A stretch of DNA of 64,000 bases from Sphingomonas sp. OV641 (GCF_900109205.1 NZ_FNZB01000003.1:248001-312000), one strand, 5' to 3'. Numbered from the stretch's first letter, positions 26,371-38,737 are shown. Translations and numbers: made by a program. Notes: a model not told the origin generated them from the letters alone.

Positions 26371-27690
26371 TTAACGGGGGCGCGGCTCGGCAGTGAGGCG
26401 GGAGATCAGCGCGGCGCTGCGCAGTGCCTGACGCGGCAGGCTCTTCAAGTCCACCCATTCGCCCACCGCATGGGCGCCGCCGCCCGATACGCCCATGCCA
26501 CCCAGCGTGACCGCGTCTGCGGCGACGAAGCTGGAGTCCGCCGCGCCGCGCTTGGCCGGATCCATCTCCTGCATTTCAGGAAGGCCGAGATCGCGGTTCA
26601 CCTGGTTGAGCTTGCCCATCAGAGCGCGGTTGCCAGCCGTAGGCGGCATCGACGGATAGCCTTCGAAGAAGCGGATCGACCCGTCGGTGCCGGGCAGGTG
26701 CTTGGCGACGATCGCCTCCATCGCGGCCTTGATGCGCGCGTCCTGCTCGGGCGAGAGGCTGCGCAGATCGCCGCGCGCCACCGCGCGCGCGGGAATGACG
26801 TTGGTCTTTCCCTCTGCCGTGCCCTTCACGCCTGGCTCGTCCAGCGATGCCGGCGTTCCACCGACCACGACACTCGCGTTGAAGGTGAGGTTCGGCTCGG
26901 GCAAGGTGCGGCGGAATTCATCGAGGATGCGCGCGAGCTCGTACACCGCGCCATACCCCATGGATTCGTTGAAGATGCCACTGGAATGGCCGGTGCGGCC
27001 GGTGGTGACGATTTCCCAATTGGTGGAGCTGCGCCGGGCGGTGGTGGCAAATTCCTGGCTGCCCATGACGGCAAGGTTCTCATATTCAAGAGCCACGTCC
27101 GCCCATTTGCCCGCCTCCACCAGGTCCTTGCGCGCGAGCTCAAGCGGAGCGCCGGTCTTTTCCTCGTCGCCGGTCAGGACGACCTTCAGATCCGCATTCT
27201 TGAGCGTGCCCGCTGCCTGCATCGCGCGCAGCGTGGCGACGATCACGACCAGACCGCCCTTGTCATCGCCTACGCCCGGCCCGGTCACACGATCCTCCTC
27301 GCGCGACCAGCCGGTGAACGGGCTATCGGGTTCGAACACCGTGTCGAGATGGCCGATCAGCAACACGCGCTGTCCACGGCCGTTGCCCTTGTGGGTGGCG
27401 ATCAGATGACCCGCTCGGCCGGTGGCGGTCATGTCGAACCATTGGACGGTGAAGCCGAGCGGTTCGAGCTCCGCGCGCATCATTTCGCCCACCGCCTTCA
27501 CCCCGGCGAGGTTGAGGCTGCCGGAATTCTGCCGGACGAGCTTTTCCAGCAGCGCTTCATGGCGCGGCGCCTCCTGCGCGATCACGTCCTTCATTCGTGT
27601 CTCGGGCCCGCTGGCGGCGGCGCTGAGAAGGAGCGCGAGCGCAGGTGCGGCGATGAAGGTGCGGGCGAAGCGGGGACGGCTGAGGAGCAT
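26371..27690 (-). CDS. Secreted M20 glutamate carboxypeptidase-like metallopeptidase
   Basis: A 439-residue dinuclear zinc peptidase of the M20 group related to carboxypeptidase G2. It has a signal peptide (FIAAPALALLLSAAASG), LLIGHLDTVFEPDSPF (HxD), GPGVGDDKGGLVVIV (bridging Asp), LTGDEEKTG (catalytic and ligand Glu) and GMGVSGGGAHAVGEWV near the end (ligand His). Everything needed for activity is present. It likely removes C-terminal Glu or similar residues from peptides in the periplasm. It is convergent with the histidine kinase gene (36 bp apart). Confidence 0.92.
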   Translation of the reverse strand: MLLSRPRFARTFIAAPALALLLSAAASGPETRMKDVIAQEAPRHEALLEKLVRQNSGSLNLAGVKAVGEMMRAELEPLGFTVQWFDMTATGRAGHLIATHKGNGRGQRVLLIGHLDTVFEPDSPFTGWSREEDRVTGPGVGDDKGGLVVIVATLRAMQAAGTLKNADLKVVLTGDEEKTGAPLELARKDLVEAGKWADVALEYENLAVMGSQEFATTARRSSTNWEIVTTGRTGHSSGIFNESMGYGAVYELARILDEFRRTLPEPNLTFNASVVVGGTPASLDEPGVKGTAEGKTNVIPARAVARGDLRSLSPEQDARIKAAMEAIVAKHLPGTDGSIRFFEGYPSMPPTAGNRALMGKLNQVNRDLGLPEMQEMDPAKRGAADSSFVAADAVTLGGMGVSGGGAHAVGEWVDLKSLPRQALRSAALISRLTAEPRPR

Positions 27691-27863
27691 CCGTTCAGGC
27701 TAGGGCAGCGGAATCTGGATGAACAGGGCATCATGTCAAATCATTGCGGCTTTGCCGGTGCATTGATCGCGAGGCCGGGTTCAGCCATTCGCAAAGCGCC
27801 GCGCAGGTCGGCGCGGTCACGCGAGCGGGCGAAAAAGTCCGCCGCACAGGCAGGAGACCGAAC

Positions 27864-28295
27864 ATGAACCTTTTCATCACCGCCGGGCTGCTGCTCGGCG
27901 CGCAAGCGGCCGACGCGCATCGTGTCGCGGTCGATCATCGCGGACAGCGCGTGGACGTGACGTACCGCAGCGATCTGAACGTCATTCACAAGCAGGTCGG
28001 CACCACCGGACCGGGCGGCCGCGCCAACACCTTGCGCTGCGCGTGGAAGGCGACGGTAAGCGTCAATCGCGAAGCGCGCAGCGCGGCGGGACACGTGCTG
28101 ACCCGGACCATCGCGAGCGAAACGCCGATCGAAGGCAGCCGGCCGGGTTGGTGCGCAGGGCAGCGATCGGCGATCGCACAGGAAGTGGCGGCGCGGAGTA
28201 GCGCGGTGCGCGAGCATCTGCTTGCCGTGGCGGAGCAGGACCGCGAGGCGCTGGCGCTGGAACTGGATGCCGCTCACATGCCGGTACGCAGCTGA
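27864..28295 (+). CDS. Secreted hypothetical protein with possible disulfide
   Basis: A 143-residue exported protein with signal peptide MNLFITAGLLLGAQAADA. The mature part starts HRVAVDHRGQRVDVTYRSDL and carries two Cys (LRCAWKAT, GWCAGQRS), likely a disulfide, then an Ala-rich helix. AGGAG lies eight bases before the ATG at 27864. The next gene starts two bases after the stop, so the two are an operon with a TorF-family outer-membrane protein. I do not recognise a family. Confidence 0.72.
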   Translation: MNLFITAGLLLGAQAADAHRVAVDHRGQRVDVTYRSDLNVIHKQVGTTGPGGRANTLRCAWKATVSVNREARSAAGHVLTRTIASETPIEGSRPGWCAGQRSAIAQEVAARSSAVREHLLAVAEQDREALALELDAAHMPVRS

Positions 28296-28296
28296 C

Positions 28297-29034
28297 GTGA
28301 AGCTGATTCACATCATGGTCGCCGCGGCATGGAGCGCCGCGGCCCTTCCGGCATTCGCTCAGGCCGATCTGGGCGCCAGTGTCGAAGTAGCGACGGACGA
28401 GCGGCGGCGCGGCATCAGCTGGAGCGACGGGGAGCTTGCCCCGGCGGCGAGCGTCCGCGCCGGCGTGCCGTTCGGCCTTGATCTGAGCGCGCGGATCACC
28501 GGCACGCGCGGCGATCCGCGCCATGGCGGCGCCGACGCGGTGGTCGACGTGACAGGCGGCTTCGCCCGCGATATCGGTGGCGGCCTTCGGCTCGACGGGT
28601 TCGTTACCGGGCATCTGTTCACCGGGGCGGCGGAGGCCTTCGATTACGTCGAGGTGGGGGCGGGCGCCAGCTATGCGCTGGGCCCGGCCGAGATCGGGAT
28701 CGACGCCCGCTATGCGCCGGATCAGGCCGCGATCGGCGGCGACAACCTGTGGTTCGGCGCGCGTGCCAGAGTGGGCGTGCCGGCGACGCCGTTCACCGTG
28801 AACGCTTCGCTTGGCCGTTCCACCGGCAGCGTCGATGACTGGCGGCGGGCGGCGCGCCTTCGTCCTGGCGGCGACTATACCGATTGGTCGCTGGGCGTGG
28901 ACCATATCACCGGCCCGGTGAGCCTTGGCCTGGTGTATAGCGGCACCGATATCGAACAGGTGGCGGACTCCCCCTTCGCCAATGCGCGCCACACGGGTGA
29001 CAAGGTGACGGCGCGGCTCGCCATCAGCTTCTAA
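28297..29034 (+). CDS. TorF family putative porin (Gcw_chp)
   Basis: A 245-residue protein with signal peptide (LIHIMVAAAWSAAALPAFA) and the repeated amphipathic beta-strands of the Gcw_chp/TorF family, predicted outer-membrane barrels common in sphingomonads. The family start DLGASVEVATDERRRGISW corresponds to the usual 'dyrfRGvS' motif, and the protein ends on a strand with terminal Phe (KVTARLAISF), typical of outer-membrane proteins. GTG 28297 is two bases after the previous stop; ATG 28315 would shorten the signal. Probably an envelope channel of unknown cargo. Confidence 0.85.
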   Translation: MKLIHIMVAAAWSAAALPAFAQADLGASVEVATDERRRGISWSDGELAPAASVRAGVPFGLDLSARITGTRGDPRHGGADAVVDVTGGFARDIGGGLRLDGFVTGHLFTGAAEAFDYVEVGAGASYALGPAEIGIDARYAPDQAAIGGDNLWFGARARVGVPATPFTVNASLGRSTGSVDDWRRAARLRPGGDYTDWSLGVDHITGPVSLGLVYSGTDIEQVADSPFANARHTGDKVTARLAISF

Positions 29035-29040
29035 CGGGAC

Positions 29041-29075
29041 GGTCGCACCGCGCCCTGCCCGGGCACGGTGCGACC
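29041..29075 (+). terminator. Hairpin after the TorF gene
   Basis: GGTCGCACCG (29041-29050) and CGGTGCGACC (29066-29075) form a perfect 10-bp stem six bases after the TorF stop codon. The following bases are not U-rich. Confidence 0.55.
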
Positions 29076-29154
29076 TGAAGGGCAGCAGCCCCCGCCTCTT
29101 CCTTTTCCTTCGTCGACCCGCCAGAAGACGGGCAAACAAGATGGGAGAGGGACC

Positions 29155-30288
29155 ATGAAGTCACCGATTTGCGCGATGCTGGGCATCGATTTCCCGCTGC
29201 TCGCATTCAGCCATTGCCGCGACGTGGTGGCCGCGGTGAGCCGGGCGGGTGGCTTCGGGGTGCTGGGCGCGACCGGGCACACGCTGGAGAGCCTGGAGAC
29301 GGAGCTCGCCTGGATCGATGCGCATGTCGACGGCAAGCCTTACGGGCTGGACGTGTTGATTCCCGAAAATCTGGCGACTGGCGGTGCGAAAGGGCTGACG
29401 CGTGCGTCGATCATGGACAAGGTGCCGCCCGAACATCGTGCGTTCGTCGGACAGCTGGCGGAAAAGCACCATTTCGCCATGCCGGAGGAGCGGGCCGACT
29501 CTGATGCGCCGGCCCCGTTCGACCCCAATCTTGCGCTCGAAATGCTCAACGTCGCCTTTCGCCATCCCATCAAGCTGATCGCCAACGCGCTTGGCGTGCC
29601 GCCCAAGGCGATGATCGACATGGGGCGCGAGCGCGGCGTGCCGGTCGCGGCGCTGGTCGGCGCCAAGGAACATGCCATCCGCCAGGTGGAGGCAGGCGTC
29701 GACATCCTGGTGGTGCAGGGCGGCGAGGCCGGCGGCCATTGCGGAGAAGTTTCGACCATGGTGCTGGTGCCCGAAGTGATCCGGGCGCTGGAAGCGCGCG
29801 GCCAGCGTGTGCCGGTGCTGGCTGCCGGCGGGATCATGACCGGCGGGCAGATGGCGGCATCCATGGCAATGGGCGCCGACGGCGTTTGGACCGGATCGGT
29901 TTGGCTAGCGACGCCTGAAAGCGAATGTTCGGACGTCTTTCGCGACAAGATGGTTGAGGCCAGTTCGCGCGACACGGTGCGCTCCAAGAGCCGCACGGGG
30001 AAGCCATCGCGGCAGCTCCGCTCGGCCTGGACCGATGCTTGGGAGGGGCCAGAATCGCCTGGGCCACTGCCGATGCCGTACCAGAGCCTGATCAGCGAGC
30101 CGGCAATCCGCGCCTGCGACCTCGCCGCGCAAAAGGGCGATCCTGCCGCGCGTGAGATGGTGACTTACTTCGTCGGCCAAGGCGTTGGTCTGGTCGATCA
30201 GGTTCGTCCTGCGGGACAGGTGGTGCAGGACTTCAAACTGGAGTTCGCCGAGGCAGTGGAGCGCATGACCAACCTGATCGGCGACTGA
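29155..30288 (+). CDS. NAD(P)H-dependent flavin oxidoreductase / nitronate monooxygenase family
   Basis: A 377-residue TIM-barrel flavoprotein of the 2-nitropropane dioxygenase family. FMN-binding motifs are visible: FSHCRDVVAAVSRAGGFGVLGA at the N-terminus, VDILVVQGGEAGGHCGEVST, and VPVLAAGGIMTGGQMAASMAMGADGVWTGS. Family members oxidise nitronates or reduce quinones; this one cannot be assigned. GGGAGAGGG directly upstream of ATG 29155 is a strong ribosome site. It is a single gene between two unrelated units. Confidence 0.88.
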   Translation: MKSPICAMLGIDFPLLAFSHCRDVVAAVSRAGGFGVLGATGHTLESLETELAWIDAHVDGKPYGLDVLIPENLATGGAKGLTRASIMDKVPPEHRAFVGQLAEKHHFAMPEERADSDAPAPFDPNLALEMLNVAFRHPIKLIANALGVPPKAMIDMGRERGVPVAALVGAKEHAIRQVEAGVDILVVQGGEAGGHCGEVSTMVLVPEVIRALEARGQRVPVLAAGGIMTGGQMAASMAMGADGVWTGSVWLATPESECSDVFRDKMVEASSRDTVRSKSRTGKPSRQLRSAWTDAWEGPESPGPLPMPYQSLISEPAIRACDLAAQKGDPAAREMVTYFVGQGVGLVDQVRPAGQVVQDFKLEFAEAVERMTNLIGD

Positions 30289-30410
30289 CTCGTCTCATCC
30301 GATTAGGGCGCATCTTCATCGCGCCGCTAACATTTAGGTAACGCCCTCTTCCCCAGGTCGTCCCGGCATGCCGCAGTCGCGCGGCGTGGACATACTGGGG
30401 GCAACGAGCC

Positions 30411-31268
30411 ATGCGCTTGTATCTTGCAAGCTCGTTCATTTTCCCGCGCAGCCTGCAGTTGCGGCTGTTTGCGGTCTGTTTCGTCGGCACGCACCTGCCG
30501 CTTGCCGCTTTTCTGGCGTGGGCCGCGACGACGAGCCGGCTGGACTGGCCGGGGGCCATTGTCGTGACAGTGGCCACGCTGCTTGGGACGGTGATCGCGG
30601 TCGGCGGCATCTATGCGCTGCTGGCCCCGATCGACGTTGCGGCACGTGCGTTGAACGATGCCGGCGATGGGGAGATCACCCCGGTACCGCAGCTGTCGGG
30701 CAGCGACCTTGCCGCGCGTCTCTTCGCCGGGGTCAACCGGGCGGCCGGAGCGACGGCGGAACGGATGCGCAAGCTGAGCCGGGAGGCGATCAGCGACCCG
30801 CTGACCGGCGTGTTGAACCGCCGCGGCTTGCTCCAGCGGCTGGACGTGCTGTCGGAGCATGAAACGACCGGGGCGCTGGCGCTGGTCGACATGGATCATT
30901 TCAAGCTGGTGAACGACCTGCTCGGTCATGAGACGGGCGACCGGGTGCTGCAGGATTTCGCCAAGGTGCTGGCCGGCACGGTCCGGCATACGGACCTGGT
31001 GGCACGCTGGGGCGGCGAGGAGTTTCTGGTCTTCTTTCGAGGCGCGACCGAGGCGCAGGCCCAATCGGTGCTGATGCGCATTGCCGAGCGGATCCGCAAC
31101 GAACCGCTGGCGCATGTCGGCGAACGGCCGCTGACCTTCTCGGCCGGGACAACGGCGGCGTCCCGGCGTACGCTGGAGGAGGCGCTGCGCCGCGCCGATG
31201 GCGCGCTCTACGAGGCGAAGCACCGCGGCCGGGCTCGGATCCTGAGCAGTGCGGAGATACAGTCCTGA
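30411..31268 (+). CDS. Membrane diguanylate cyclase (GGDEF)
   Basis: A 285-residue GGDEF protein that makes cyclic di-GMP. Two N-terminal membrane helices (LFAVCFVGTHLPLAAFLAWA; AIVVTVATLLGTVIAVGGIY) with almost no periplasmic loop are followed by a HAMP-like linker and the catalytic domain with DPLTGVLNRRGL and the active GGEEF site. An inhibitory I-site RxxD (RHTD) lies just before it, so product feedback is expected. Intact and probably active. The window also encodes a PilZ protein that could read its product. Confidence 0.93.
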   Translation: MRLYLASSFIFPRSLQLRLFAVCFVGTHLPLAAFLAWAATTSRLDWPGAIVVTVATLLGTVIAVGGIYALLAPIDVAARALNDAGDGEITPVPQLSGSDLAARLFAGVNRAAGATAERMRKLSREAISDPLTGVLNRRGLLQRLDVLSEHETTGALALVDMDHFKLVNDLLGHETGDRVLQDFAKVLAGTVRHTDLVARWGGEEFLVFFRGATEAQAQSVLMRIAERIRNEPLAHVGERPLTFSAGTTAASRRTLEEALRRADGALYEAKHRGRARILSSAEIQS

Positions 31269-31300
31269 TCGCGCGAAGGTCGACCGCCTGCGCTCAATAA

Positions 31301-32059
31301 TCAGATCCCCTCGGCGAACACCTTGTGACCGGCGGCCTCGAGCGCCGTGGTGAGATCGGCGATGCAGGCGTCCACCGCCGCGCCATCCGGCGAGCGAACG
31401 ACGAAATTCGCCCCGGTGCGCCCCTCCCGAAAGAACGGGTAGCTGCCGATCGCGACGCCTTCATGCGTGCGCTCCGCATCGCGCAGCACGTCGGCGATCT
31501 CGCTTTCGGCGACCCAGCAGCCGATCTGCCGGCTGATCACCGGGTGGCCACCCTGGAGCGTACCGGTGAGGGAATCGAGCATGCCGGCAGTGATGTGGGG
31601 CACGCCGGCCATGATGAAGACATTGCCGATGTGGATGCCGGGCGCGCCCGACATCCGGTTCTCGATCAGCTCTGCGCCTTCCGGCACGCGCGCCATGCGC
31701 AGCCGAGCCTCACTCGCGCCGCCACGCGTAGCGTAATAACGCTCCAGCACGGCCACGGCGGCGGGATGATGAACGACCCCGACCCCGAGCGCGGCGGCGA
31801 TGGCGTCCACCGTGATGTCGTCATGGGTAGGGCCGATACCACCGGTGGTGAAGAGATAGTCGTTGCGGGCGCGCAACGTATTCACCGCCTCAACGATGGC
31901 TTCTTCCCGATCGGGCACGACGCGCACCTCGACCAGGCGGATGCCCTGAACATTCAACCATTGCGCGATCTGCGCGACGTTCTTGTCCTGCGTTCGGCCG
32001 GAGAGGATCTCGTCACCGATCACGACGAGGGCGGCGGTCCAGATGCGTTCGCTTTCCAT
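31301..32059 (-). CDS. CinA-like molybdopterin-binding (MoaB/Mog fold) protein
   Basis: A 252-residue protein of the CinA N-terminal (competence/damage-inducible) family. ALVVIGDEILSGRTQDKN and LFTTGGIGPTHDDITVDAIA are the family's molybdopterin-fold signatures, with NVFIMAGVPHI later. It lacks the C-terminal nicotinamide-nucleotide deamidase domain of full CinA, as usual for this short subfamily, so its substrate is uncertain; relatives hydrolyse ADP-ribose. ATG 32059 is chosen as family start; upstream open sequence mirrors the map gene. Divergent from map. Confidence 0.88.
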   Translation of the reverse strand: MESERIWTAALVVIGDEILSGRTQDKNVAQIAQWLNVQGIRLVEVRVVPDREEAIVEAVNTLRARNDYLFTTGGIGPTHDDITVDAIAAALGVGVVHHPAAVAVLERYYATRGGASEARLRMARVPEGAELIENRMSGAPGIHIGNVFIMAGVPHITAGMLDSLTGTLQGGHPVISRQIGCWVAESEIADVLRDAERTHEGVAIGSYPFFREGRTGANFVVRSPDGAAVDACIADLTTALEAAGHKVFAEGI

Positions 32060-32113
32060 GCGAGCCCCGGCATAGCCTCGCAAAACTACCCTCGTCACGC
32101 TATATCGGTCGCC

Positions 32114-32941
32114 ATGACCGAATATGTTACCGTCACCAGCGATGCGCCGCTGGGCCGCAACGGCGCCATCAAGCTGCATGGCCCCGAAGCCTTCACCGGG
32201 ATGCACGCCGCTGGCCAGCTTGCCGCCGAAACGCTCGACATGATCGTGCCGCACATGGTGCCCGGCGTGACCACCGCCGAGATCGACCGCCTGGTGTACG
32301 ACTTTATCAAGAGCCGTGGCGGTGTGCCCGCGACGCTTGGCTACCGCGGCTATACGCACAGCTGCTGTATCTCGATCAATCACGTCGTATGCCACGGCAT
32401 TCCGAGCGAGAAGGCACTGAAATCGGGCGATATCGTCAATGTCGACGTGACGCCGATCCTCGACGGCTGGCATGGCGATTCTTCTCGCATGTACCTGATC
32501 GGCGATGTTCCGCTGAAGGCGCGGCGCCTGGTGGACGTGACCTATGAATGCCTGATGCTGGGGATTGAACAGGCGAAGCCGGGCAACACGCTGGGCGATG
32601 TGGCGCATGTGATCCAGCGCTATGCAGAATCCCATCGCTATGGCGTGGTGCGCGACTTTTGCGGGCACGGGCTGGGGCGGTTGTTCCATGATGCGCCCGA
32701 AGTGGTGCACGTCGGCCGGCCGGGGACGGGCCCCGAGCTGAAGCCGGGCATGATCTTCACCATCGAGCCGATGATTAACATCGGGCGTCCGGACGTGAAG
32801 CTGCTGGACGATGGCTGGACGGCCGTGACGCGCGACCGATCCCTGTCGGCGCAGTTCGAACATTCGATCGGCATCACCGAGGAGGGCTGCGAAGTCTTCA
32901 CCTTCTCGCCGGCCGGGCTGCACAAGCCGCCTTTCGCCTGA
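32114..32941 (+). CDS. map: Methionine aminopeptidase type I
   Basis: A 275-residue cytosolic enzyme that removes initiator Met from new proteins. The five metal ligands appear in order: DVTPILDGWHGDSSRM (two Asp), GHGLGRLFHDAP (His), TIEPMI (Glu) and SAQFEHSIGIT (Glu). The substrate His is in YTHSCCISINHVVCHGIP. Standard length for the type Ia enzyme with a slightly longer N-terminus. Start ATG 32114; the 54-bp gap to the CinA-like gene holds divergent promoters. Confidence 0.96.
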   Translation: MTEYVTVTSDAPLGRNGAIKLHGPEAFTGMHAAGQLAAETLDMIVPHMVPGVTTAEIDRLVYDFIKSRGGVPATLGYRGYTHSCCISINHVVCHGIPSEKALKSGDIVNVDVTPILDGWHGDSSRMYLIGDVPLKARRLVDVTYECLMLGIEQAKPGNTLGDVAHVIQRYAESHRYGVVRDFCGHGLGRLFHDAPEVVHVGRPGTGPELKPGMIFTIEPMINIGRPDVKLLDDGWTAVTRDRSLSAQFEHSIGITEEGCEVFTFSPAGLHKPPFA

Positions 32942-33029
32942 CAGTCGTTCGCGCTGAGCAACGTCGCGGCACAGCCCGCGAGTGGCGACTGGCAGGGCAG
33001 GTCCCTCGACGTCGCTCGGCACGGACGGG

Positions 33030-33075
33030 ATGAACCTGACACCTTCGTCAGGCTAACCGCTTCGGTTTAACCACT
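33030..33075 (+). terminator. Tandem hairpins after map
   Basis: CCTGAC...GTCAGG, then AACCG-CTT-CGGTT, follow the map gene within about 130 bases. Neither has a clean U-tract; they probably mark the transcript 3' end before the dehydrogenase gene. Confidence 0.4.
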
Positions 33076-33138
33076 TCCCTTCCTCACCAACCTGCGTCAG
33101 TCTCCCGCCAAAGCTCGAACAGGGGCGGGGAGAGGAAT

Positions 33139-35866
<2,728 letters not shown>

Positions 35867-35878
35867 TCGTCGGATCTA

Positions 35879-36009
35879 CCCTCCCGCGAGGGACCTCATG
35901 AAAGATATCACTTTGATGAGGTTCGGAAAGGGAGGGGCGGGGGAGGGCCGCAGGGCTGCGCTCCTCCGACGACATTCCCTCCCCTAACCCCTCCCGCGAG
36001 CGGGAGGGG
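35879..36009 (+). repeat. Hairpin-rich glnB-glnA intergenic segment
   Basis: Three stems occupy the 173-bp gap: CCCTC-CCGC-GAGGG (35879-35892), an 11-bp arm pair with one mismatch CCTCATGAAAG/CTTTGATGAGG (35894-35921), and CCCCTCCCG-CGAG-CGGGAGGGG (35988-36009). The CTCCCGCGAG motif is shared with other intergenic sites in the window. It may separate glnB and glnA transcript levels or stabilise mRNA ends. No U-tract is present. Confidence 0.6.
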
Positions 36010-36039
36010 CGTTAGAGATCGAAGAAGGAACGAACAGAA

Positions 36040-37452
36040 ATGGCAACGACCGCCGCAGACGTCATCAAGCGCATCAAGGACGAAGAGATCGAGTGGGTCG
36101 ACCTGCGCTTCACCGATCCCAAGGGCAAGTGGCAGCACCTGACCATGGTTGCCAGCGTGATGGGCGAAGACGAGTGGACCGACGGCCTGATGTTCGACGG
36201 CTCGTCGATCGAAGGCTGGAAGGCGATCAACGAATCCGACATGATCCTGAAGCCGGATCTGGACGCCGTTTACACCGATCCGTTCTCTGCCACGCCGATG
36301 CTGATCGTGTTCTGCGACATCCTCGAGCCGTCGACCGGCGAGGGCTATGCCCGTGACCCGCGCACCACCGCGAAGCGCGCCGAGGCTTATGTCGCCTCCA
36401 CCGGCATCGGCGACACCGTCTATGTCGGCCCGGAAGCCGAATTCTTCATGTTCGACAACGTGCAGTTCGACACGAACTACGCCGAATCCTACTTCAAGAT
36501 CGACGATATCGAGCTGCCGACCAACACCGGTCGGGAGTATGAGGGCGGCAACCTCGCCCACCGCCCGCGCGCCAAGGGCGGCTATTTCCCCGTCGCGCCG
36601 GTCGACAGCGCAGTCGACATCCGCGGCGAGATGGTCTCGACGATGATCGAGATGGGCCTGCCGTGCGACAAGCATCACCATGAGGTGGCCGCGGCGCAGC
36701 ACGAGCTCGGCCTCACCTTCGGCACGCTGACCACCACCGCCGATCGCATGCAGATCTACAAGTATGTCGTGCATCAGGTCGCGCATGCCTATGGCAAGTC
36801 GGCGACCTTCATGCCCAAGCCGATCAAGGAAGATAACGGCTCGGGCATGCACACCCACTTCTCGATCTGGGATGGCAAGAACCCGCTGTTCGCCGGCAAC
36901 GGCTATGCCGGGCTCAGCGACATGTGCCTGTATTTCATCGGCGGCATCATCAAGCACGCCAAGGCGATCAACGCCTTCACCAATCCGACCACCAACAGCT
37001 ACAAGCGGCTGGTGCCGGGTTACGAAGCGCCGGTGCTGCTCGCCTATTCGAGCCGCAACCGTTCGGCATCGTGCCGCATCCCGTACGGCACGGGCGCCAA
37101 GTCGAAGCGCGTCGAGGTGCGGTTCCCGGATGCGATGGCGAACCCATATCTCGCTTATGCCGCGCTGCTGATGGCCGGCCTCGATGGCATCCAGAACAAG
37201 ATCCATCCAGGCGAGGCGATGGACAAGAACCTGTACGATCTGCCCCCGGCCGAGCTCGCCGAAGTGCCGACCGTAGCCGGTTCGCTCCGCGAGGCGCTGG
37301 ACAGCCTGCTGGCCGATCACGACTTCCTCTTGAAGGGTGACGTGTTCACCAAGGATCAGATCGAGGCTTATGTCGAACTGAAGTGGAGCGAGGTCGCCCG
37401 TTGGGAAATGACCCCGAGCCCGGTCGAATTCGACATGTACTACAGCGCCTGA
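36040..37452 (+). CDS. glnA: Glutamine synthetase type I
   Basis: A 470-residue dodecameric glutamine synthetase, converting glutamate plus ammonia to glutamine. Motifs: [34 protein letters not shown] (metal Glu), [11 protein letters not shown] (ATP site), [13 protein letters not shown] and [11 protein letters not shown]. The Tyr target of adenylylation lies in the C-terminal NLYDLPPAE, so GlnE control is likely. Ribosome site GAAGGAA precedes ATG 36040. A terminator follows at 37597. Confidence 0.98.
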   Translation: MATTAADVIKRIKDEEIEWVDLRFTDPKGKWQHLTMVASVMGEDEWTDGLMFDGSSIEGWKAINESDMILKPDLDAVYTDPFSATPMLIVFCDILEPSTGEGYARDPRTTAKRAEAYVASTGIGDTVYVGPEAEFFMFDNVQFDTNYAESYFKIDDIELPTNTGREYEGGNLAHRPRAKGGYFPVAPVDSAVDIRGEMVSTMIEMGLPCDKHHHEVAAAQHELGLTFGTLTTTADRMQIYKYVVHQVAHAYGKSATFMPKPIKEDNGSGMHTHFSIWDGKNPLFAGNGYAGLSDMCLYFIGGIIKHAKAINAFTNPTTNSYKRLVPGYEAPVLLAYSSRNRSASCRIPYGTGAKSKRVEVRFPDAMANPYLAYAALLMAGLDGIQNKIHPGEAMDKNLYDLPPAELAEVPTVAGSLREALDSLLADHDFLLKGDVFTKDQIEAYVELKWSEVARWEMTPSPVEFDMYYSA

Positions 37453-37596
37453 GCGCGCCGCGCCGACACGTGCTGCGGCGGCCGACGGTCCGTTGCGCCG
37501 GCCCTGTCGGCCGGCCCCGGGACGGCGAGGGCCTCGTCTGAGCGCTTGGCTTGGCAGGCGGTCGAAGGGCGGTTTTGCTGCTGTGGAATGATGAGT

Positions 37597-37629
37597 GGGC
37601 GCCGGCGAAATCCCGGCGCCCTTTCTTTT
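37597..37629 (+). terminator. Intrinsic terminator after glnA
   Basis: GGGCGCCGG (37597-37605) and CCGGCGCCC (37613-37621) with an 7-base loop, followed by TTTCTTTT. About 145 bases after the glnA stop, a well-formed rho-independent terminator. Confidence 0.85.
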
Positions 37630-37690
37630 GGCAACCCTGTGGTGACCGCAATGCGCTCGACGGGCGGCTCGCGACGGCTAGAGTGGCGGC

Positions 37691-38269
37691 ATGTTCAATG
37701 ACACGTCGACGCCGCTCTCACTTCTCGCCACACGCCGATCAGGAAAGCCCCGCGATCTTTCGGCACCCGGGCCGGACCACGCCCAACTTGCCGAAATGTG
37801 CGCGATCGCCTGCCGCACGCCCGATCACGGGAAGCTAGCGCCCTGGCGGTTCGTGATCGTCGAGCCGGAACAGCGTGCCGATTTCGCGGCACTTCTGCTC
37901 GAGGCCTACACCGCCGAACGCCCGGAGGCGAAGCGGCTGGAACTGGAGGCGATCGAACAGTTCGCCCATCAGGCACCCGCACTGGTGGTGGCGCTGTCGT
38001 CGCCGCGGACGGATAGCCAGATCCCGCTGTGGGAGCAGGAACTGTCGGCCGGGGCCGCCTGCATGAACCTGCTGCATGCGGCCCATGCGATGGGATTCGC
38101 CGGCGGTTGGCTGACGACCTGGGCCGCCTTTAACGATCAAGTTCGCGATGCGTTTGGCGCTGCGCCTGAGCGGATCGCCGGATTCATCTTCATCGGCACG
38201 CCATCGCGACCGCTGGAGGAGCGTCCGCGGCCGGATCTCGGAACGGCCATTCAAACCTGGCGGCGGTGA
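37691..38269 (+). CDS. Nitroreductase family protein
   Basis: A 192-residue FMN-dependent nitroreductase-fold protein resembling E. coli YdjA. FMN contacts lie in LLATRRSGKPRDL (N-terminal RRS), TPDHGKLAPWRFVIVE and GFIFIGTPSRPLEERPRPDL at the C-terminus. The short length and missing large lid segment fit the YdjA subgroup, whose physiological substrate is unclear. Convergent with the DUF486 gene four bases downstream. Confidence 0.87.
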   Translation: MFNDTSTPLSLLATRRSGKPRDLSAPGPDHAQLAEMCAIACRTPDHGKLAPWRFVIVEPEQRADFAALLLEAYTAERPEAKRLELEAIEQFAHQAPALVVALSSPRTDSQIPLWEQELSAGAACMNLLHAAHAMGFAGGWLTTWAAFNDQVRDAFGAAPERIAGFIFIGTPSRPLEERPRPDLGTAIQTWRR

Positions 38270-38273
38270 CGGC

Positions 38274-38612
38274 TTAGCTGCGGCCAGCAAACATGAAGGC
38301 GGCGGCACCGATCAGGCAGGCGAATGCGCCAGCGTGTCGCCAGCTCAACTGTTCGCCAAGAACAAGGACGGCGAAGGCGCCGAACACCAGGAGCGTGATG
38401 ACCTCCTGCGCCACCTTCAACTGCCCGCCCGTCCAGCCGCTGGCATAGCCGAGCCGATTGGCCGGCACGGCGAAGCAATATTCGACCAGCGCAATGCCCC
38501 AGCTCAGCAGAATGACATTGGGCAGCGGCTTCGCCATCCCGCCTTTCAGGTGCCAGTACCAAGCGATGGTCATGAAGACGTTGGAGACGAGGAGCAGGGC
38601 GATCGTCGGCAT
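38274..38612 (-). CDS. DUF486 small membrane protein
   Basis: A 112-residue protein with four predicted membrane helices and the DUF486 signature FMTIAWYWHLK near the start and EYCFAVPANRLGY in the middle. The fold resembles small multidrug-resistance-type transporters of the DMT superfamily, but function is unknown. It ends AFMFAGRS. ATG 38612 opens directly on the first helix. It is convergent with the nitroreductase gene. Confidence 0.87.
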   Translation of the reverse strand: MPTIALLLVSNVFMTIAWYWHLKGGMAKPLPNVILLSWGIALVEYCFAVPANRLGYASGWTGGQLKVAQEVITLLVFGAFAVLVLGEQLSWRHAGAFACLIGAAAFMFAGRS

Positions 38613-38737
38613 CCAGCCGGTGTAGGCGCTGCGAGCAATTGGTGACAGCCTGTTGATCCGGACGCGTCGCCGCTGCGGGCGGGTGCGGTCATCGTGATTT
38701 GTGTGCCGGCGATTGCCGGTGCCCGCGCGCTATCTGC

